Assembly: GCA_015657535.1 (NCBI GenBank) | Contig: JADHZB010001228.1 | Location: 1-18,243, forward strand | Direction: 5' to 3' | DNA length: 18,243 nt | Source: Nephromyces sp. MM_2019 | Taxonomy: Eukaryota; Apicomplexa; Aconoidasida; Nephromycida | Shown: piece by piece, positions 16,901-18,243 of the stretch | Layout of the letters: each line of letters begins with the position of its first letter | Numbering within the stretch: the stretch's first letter is position 1 | Translations under genes and position numbers: made by a program | Notes under the pieces: model-generated | What the model saw: only the letters and a program-made list of their open reading frames with translations | Told to the model about the DNA's origin: nothing | Databases searched by the model: none

Positions 16901-18039
16901 CAGTGTGAAGATGTCTTCAGGAATGTACGTACACCTGTTGAGAGCAGGCAGAAAGCGGAAGAAATTGCAGGTATTTCCTCGTGTGTGTTGTGGAGGTGTT
17001 TTGGTGTTATTTTGGGGCGTGTATTGGTCTGTATGTGCGCGTATGTGTGTTGTGTGATGTGCGTGTTGGTGTGTGTATTTATATGTAAACTTATTGCTAC
17101 TTCTAAGCTTCTAGTGAAGCTGAAAAGCATACATTTCTGCCTATATTTGGTGTGTGCGTGCCGGTCCTTCTGTGTATGTGTGGAGGTAATTGTGTTTCTG
17201 TGTGTGCGGATACGATAAAAAATTTGTGTGTGGAAGGTAACACTGGTGTTTATGTGAATACGATGAGAACTGTGTGTGCATATAATTACAAGTGTGTGTG
17301 TGTGTGTGTGTGTTTGAACGCGATCAGAACTGTGTGTGCCATTGCAGGAATGAAGATGCTAGCATTGCATAGTGCTGTAGCTTTTGAGACTCGCAGCGCT
17401 ATCATAGAGAAGTTTAATGCGCTGAAGAACTGTGTGTTGTTTACGACGGATATAGTCTCTTCAGGAATAGACTTTGCTGGCGTAAGCTTGGTTGTGCAGG
17501 TAATACCTTGGTGGGTAGTTGATTGAATGTGTGTGTGCTTGCTTGCATGCTTATTGGGAAATTTATGTGTTTGTCTAATCCTGTGTGTATTTGGATTGAA
17601 CTTTTTTGCGTGCTCTGCGATGAATTTGTGCGTAATTGTGTGTGTGTGTGTGTGTGTCTATGTTGGGCTATGTGTGTCTAAATTTGCCTGTGGGTGTCTA
17701 TCCTTGCCTGTATATGCCTATCTTGATTTGCATGCCTTTTATTTTGCCTGTATGTGCCTACTTTTGCTTGTGCATGTCTGTCTTTACTGGTATATAACTT
17801 TGTGCACTTGCTTGAGATTGTGTGTACATACATGCGTGTGTGTATATTCTAGCGTGTGTTTTCAGAGCTGTTCCTGTTTAAAGAATCTTGTGGATCACAC
17901 ACACACACACACACAGCTAGTACTATCATAGGATGCTAGCTTGAATAGCACACACCTGTCTATCTATCTATCTATCTCTTTAGGTCGGAGTCTCAGAGAC
18001 ACCCATCGAGTATCTTCAAAGAACAGGGAGAACTGGAAG
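13940..18039 (+). CDS. Divergent DEAD-box-type RNA helicase, 3' end missing
   Basis: Exons are 13940-16970, 17348-17499 and 17984-18039. Junction phases 1 and 0 fit, giving at least 1079 residues. ATG 13940 is the first in a frame with a TAA upstream (13862-13864); an upstream exon is possible. A Pro/Ser-rich N-terminus of about 210 residues leads to a Q-motif-like VQNFCIPQ and Walker A GSGKT (248-252). Then come PTKDLALQ (427-434), ATPGL (498-502), motif II as VVEEAS (525-530), motif III as SSL (558-560), motif IV FFPT (957-960), LHSAVAFETR, motif V as TDIVSSGID (1044-1052) and motif VI as QRTGRTG (1073-1079). Known of the family: ATP-driven RNA unwinding or clamping. Motifs II, III and V depart from DEAD, SAT and RGxD, so ATPase activity is uncertain. 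Insertions of about 170 and 390 residues sit between I and Ia and between III and IV. Beyond 18039 either a GTGCGC donor at 18040 or a TAG at 18047 follows. The donor is more likely, because a conserved C-terminal part should follow. Confidence 0.85.
14897..15013 (+). repeat. 39-bp in-frame coding repeat in the helicase
   Basis: Three tandem 39-bp units (14897-14935, 14936-14974, 14975-15013), each encoding 13 residues of the type DEVKALPSSENSI. The third is the most diverged. They lie in the insertion between helicase motifs I and Ia. Confidence 0.9.
16971..17347 (+). other. Intron 1 of the helicase gene
   Basis: From GTATTT to GCCATTGCAG, 377 nt, phase 1 at both ends (G plus GA gives Gly). 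It is TG-rich with a degenerate internal repeat: copies around AACTGTGTGTGC at about 17269 and 17328, and a looser copy at 17213-17235. The ORF runs on into the intron only as Cys/Val-rich low-complexity translation, which is why the intron is inferred. Confidence 0.8.
17500..17983 (+). other. Intron 2 of the helicase gene
   Basis: From GTAATA to CTATCTCTTTAG, 484 nt, phase 0. It joins SLVVQ to VGVSETPIEYLQRTG, exactly the motif V to VI spacing of the family. It contains (GT)n at about 17637-17657, a degenerate TTTGCCTGTATGTGCCTA repeat at about 17688-17790, (AC)n at 17896-17914 and (TCTA)n at about 17958-17977. The last could act as the pyrimidine tract. Confidence 0.85.
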
Positions 18040-18160
18040 GTGCGCTTAGTGCTCTGAAATAGTGTGTGTCTTCTAAAGGCTCTTCATACGCGTTATTACC
18101 ATGTGTACGCTTGCTTCGAATGACAAGTGTATGTATCTATCTGTTTGTGCATATTTGTGT

Positions 18161-18243
18161 GACTGTGTGTGCGACTGTGTGTGCGACTGTGTGTGTGACT
18201 GTGTGTGCGACTGTGTGTGCGACTGTGTGTGTGACTGTGTGTG
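18161..18243 (+). repeat. 12-bp minisatellite with 36-bp higher-order period
   Basis: Seven units of GACTGTGTGTGY, ending C, C, T, C, C, T and then cut by the window edge, so the array is two exact 36-bp trimers plus a partial one. It is probably inside the next intron of the helicase gene. Confidence 0.9.

Noticed and set aside
16892..16920. A 29-nt GTAAAT...TTCAG intron inside helicase exon 1
   Set aside because: Removal shifts the frame and meets a stop within a few codons. The uninterrupted frame joins the next exon in the correct phase.
17152..17526. Whole 124-codon frame as a separate protein
   Set aside because: Only 17348-17499 carries helicase motifs; the remainder is intron repeat sequence.

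Overview
The window is nuclear DNA of a eukaryote, probably a protist or alga that I cannot name. Two genes are recognisable by family, and both are split by GT-AG introns whose phases match exactly. Their introns are full of (TG)n-type simple sequence on the sense strand. Long low-complexity insertions break up the conserved domains. No operons, bacterial-type sites, rRNA or tRNA genes were seen.

Left end (1-2386, minus strand): a CorA/MRS2-type magnesium transporter. Exons 1-3 are inside the window. The membrane-spanning C-terminus with the expected GMN motif lies beyond position 1. Its introns appear CA-rich as printed, so TG-rich in the transcript.

Middle (about 2400-13300): mostly non-coding or unassignable. 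It holds simple repeats, a 113-bp tandem repeat (about 3704-4060), a dispersed CTAGAGATAACTAGA motif, a 45-bp repeat, and a long trinucleotide-periodic tract (about 10780-11350). From about 5700 to 10700 the DNA is more AT-rich and poorer in TG/CA repeats than the flanks. Several stretches read like protein but are broken by frame changes or isolated stops, often beside A/T homopolymers. They could be unannotated spliced genes, decaying genes or sequence errors, and are listed with low confidence.

Right end (about 13300-18243): a DEAD-box-type helicase on the plus strand, three exons visible, open at the window edge. Motif order is complete, but motifs II, III and V are altered at important positions, and there are two very large insertions. 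Just upstream, on the opposite strand, is an interrupted coding region of unknown family (13302-13842), so the two would be divergent.

The recognised genes share no obvious pathway. The clearest window-wide pattern is that TG-rich simple sequence follows the transcribed strand of each recognised gene. This gives a tentative guide to the direction of undetected genes elsewhere.
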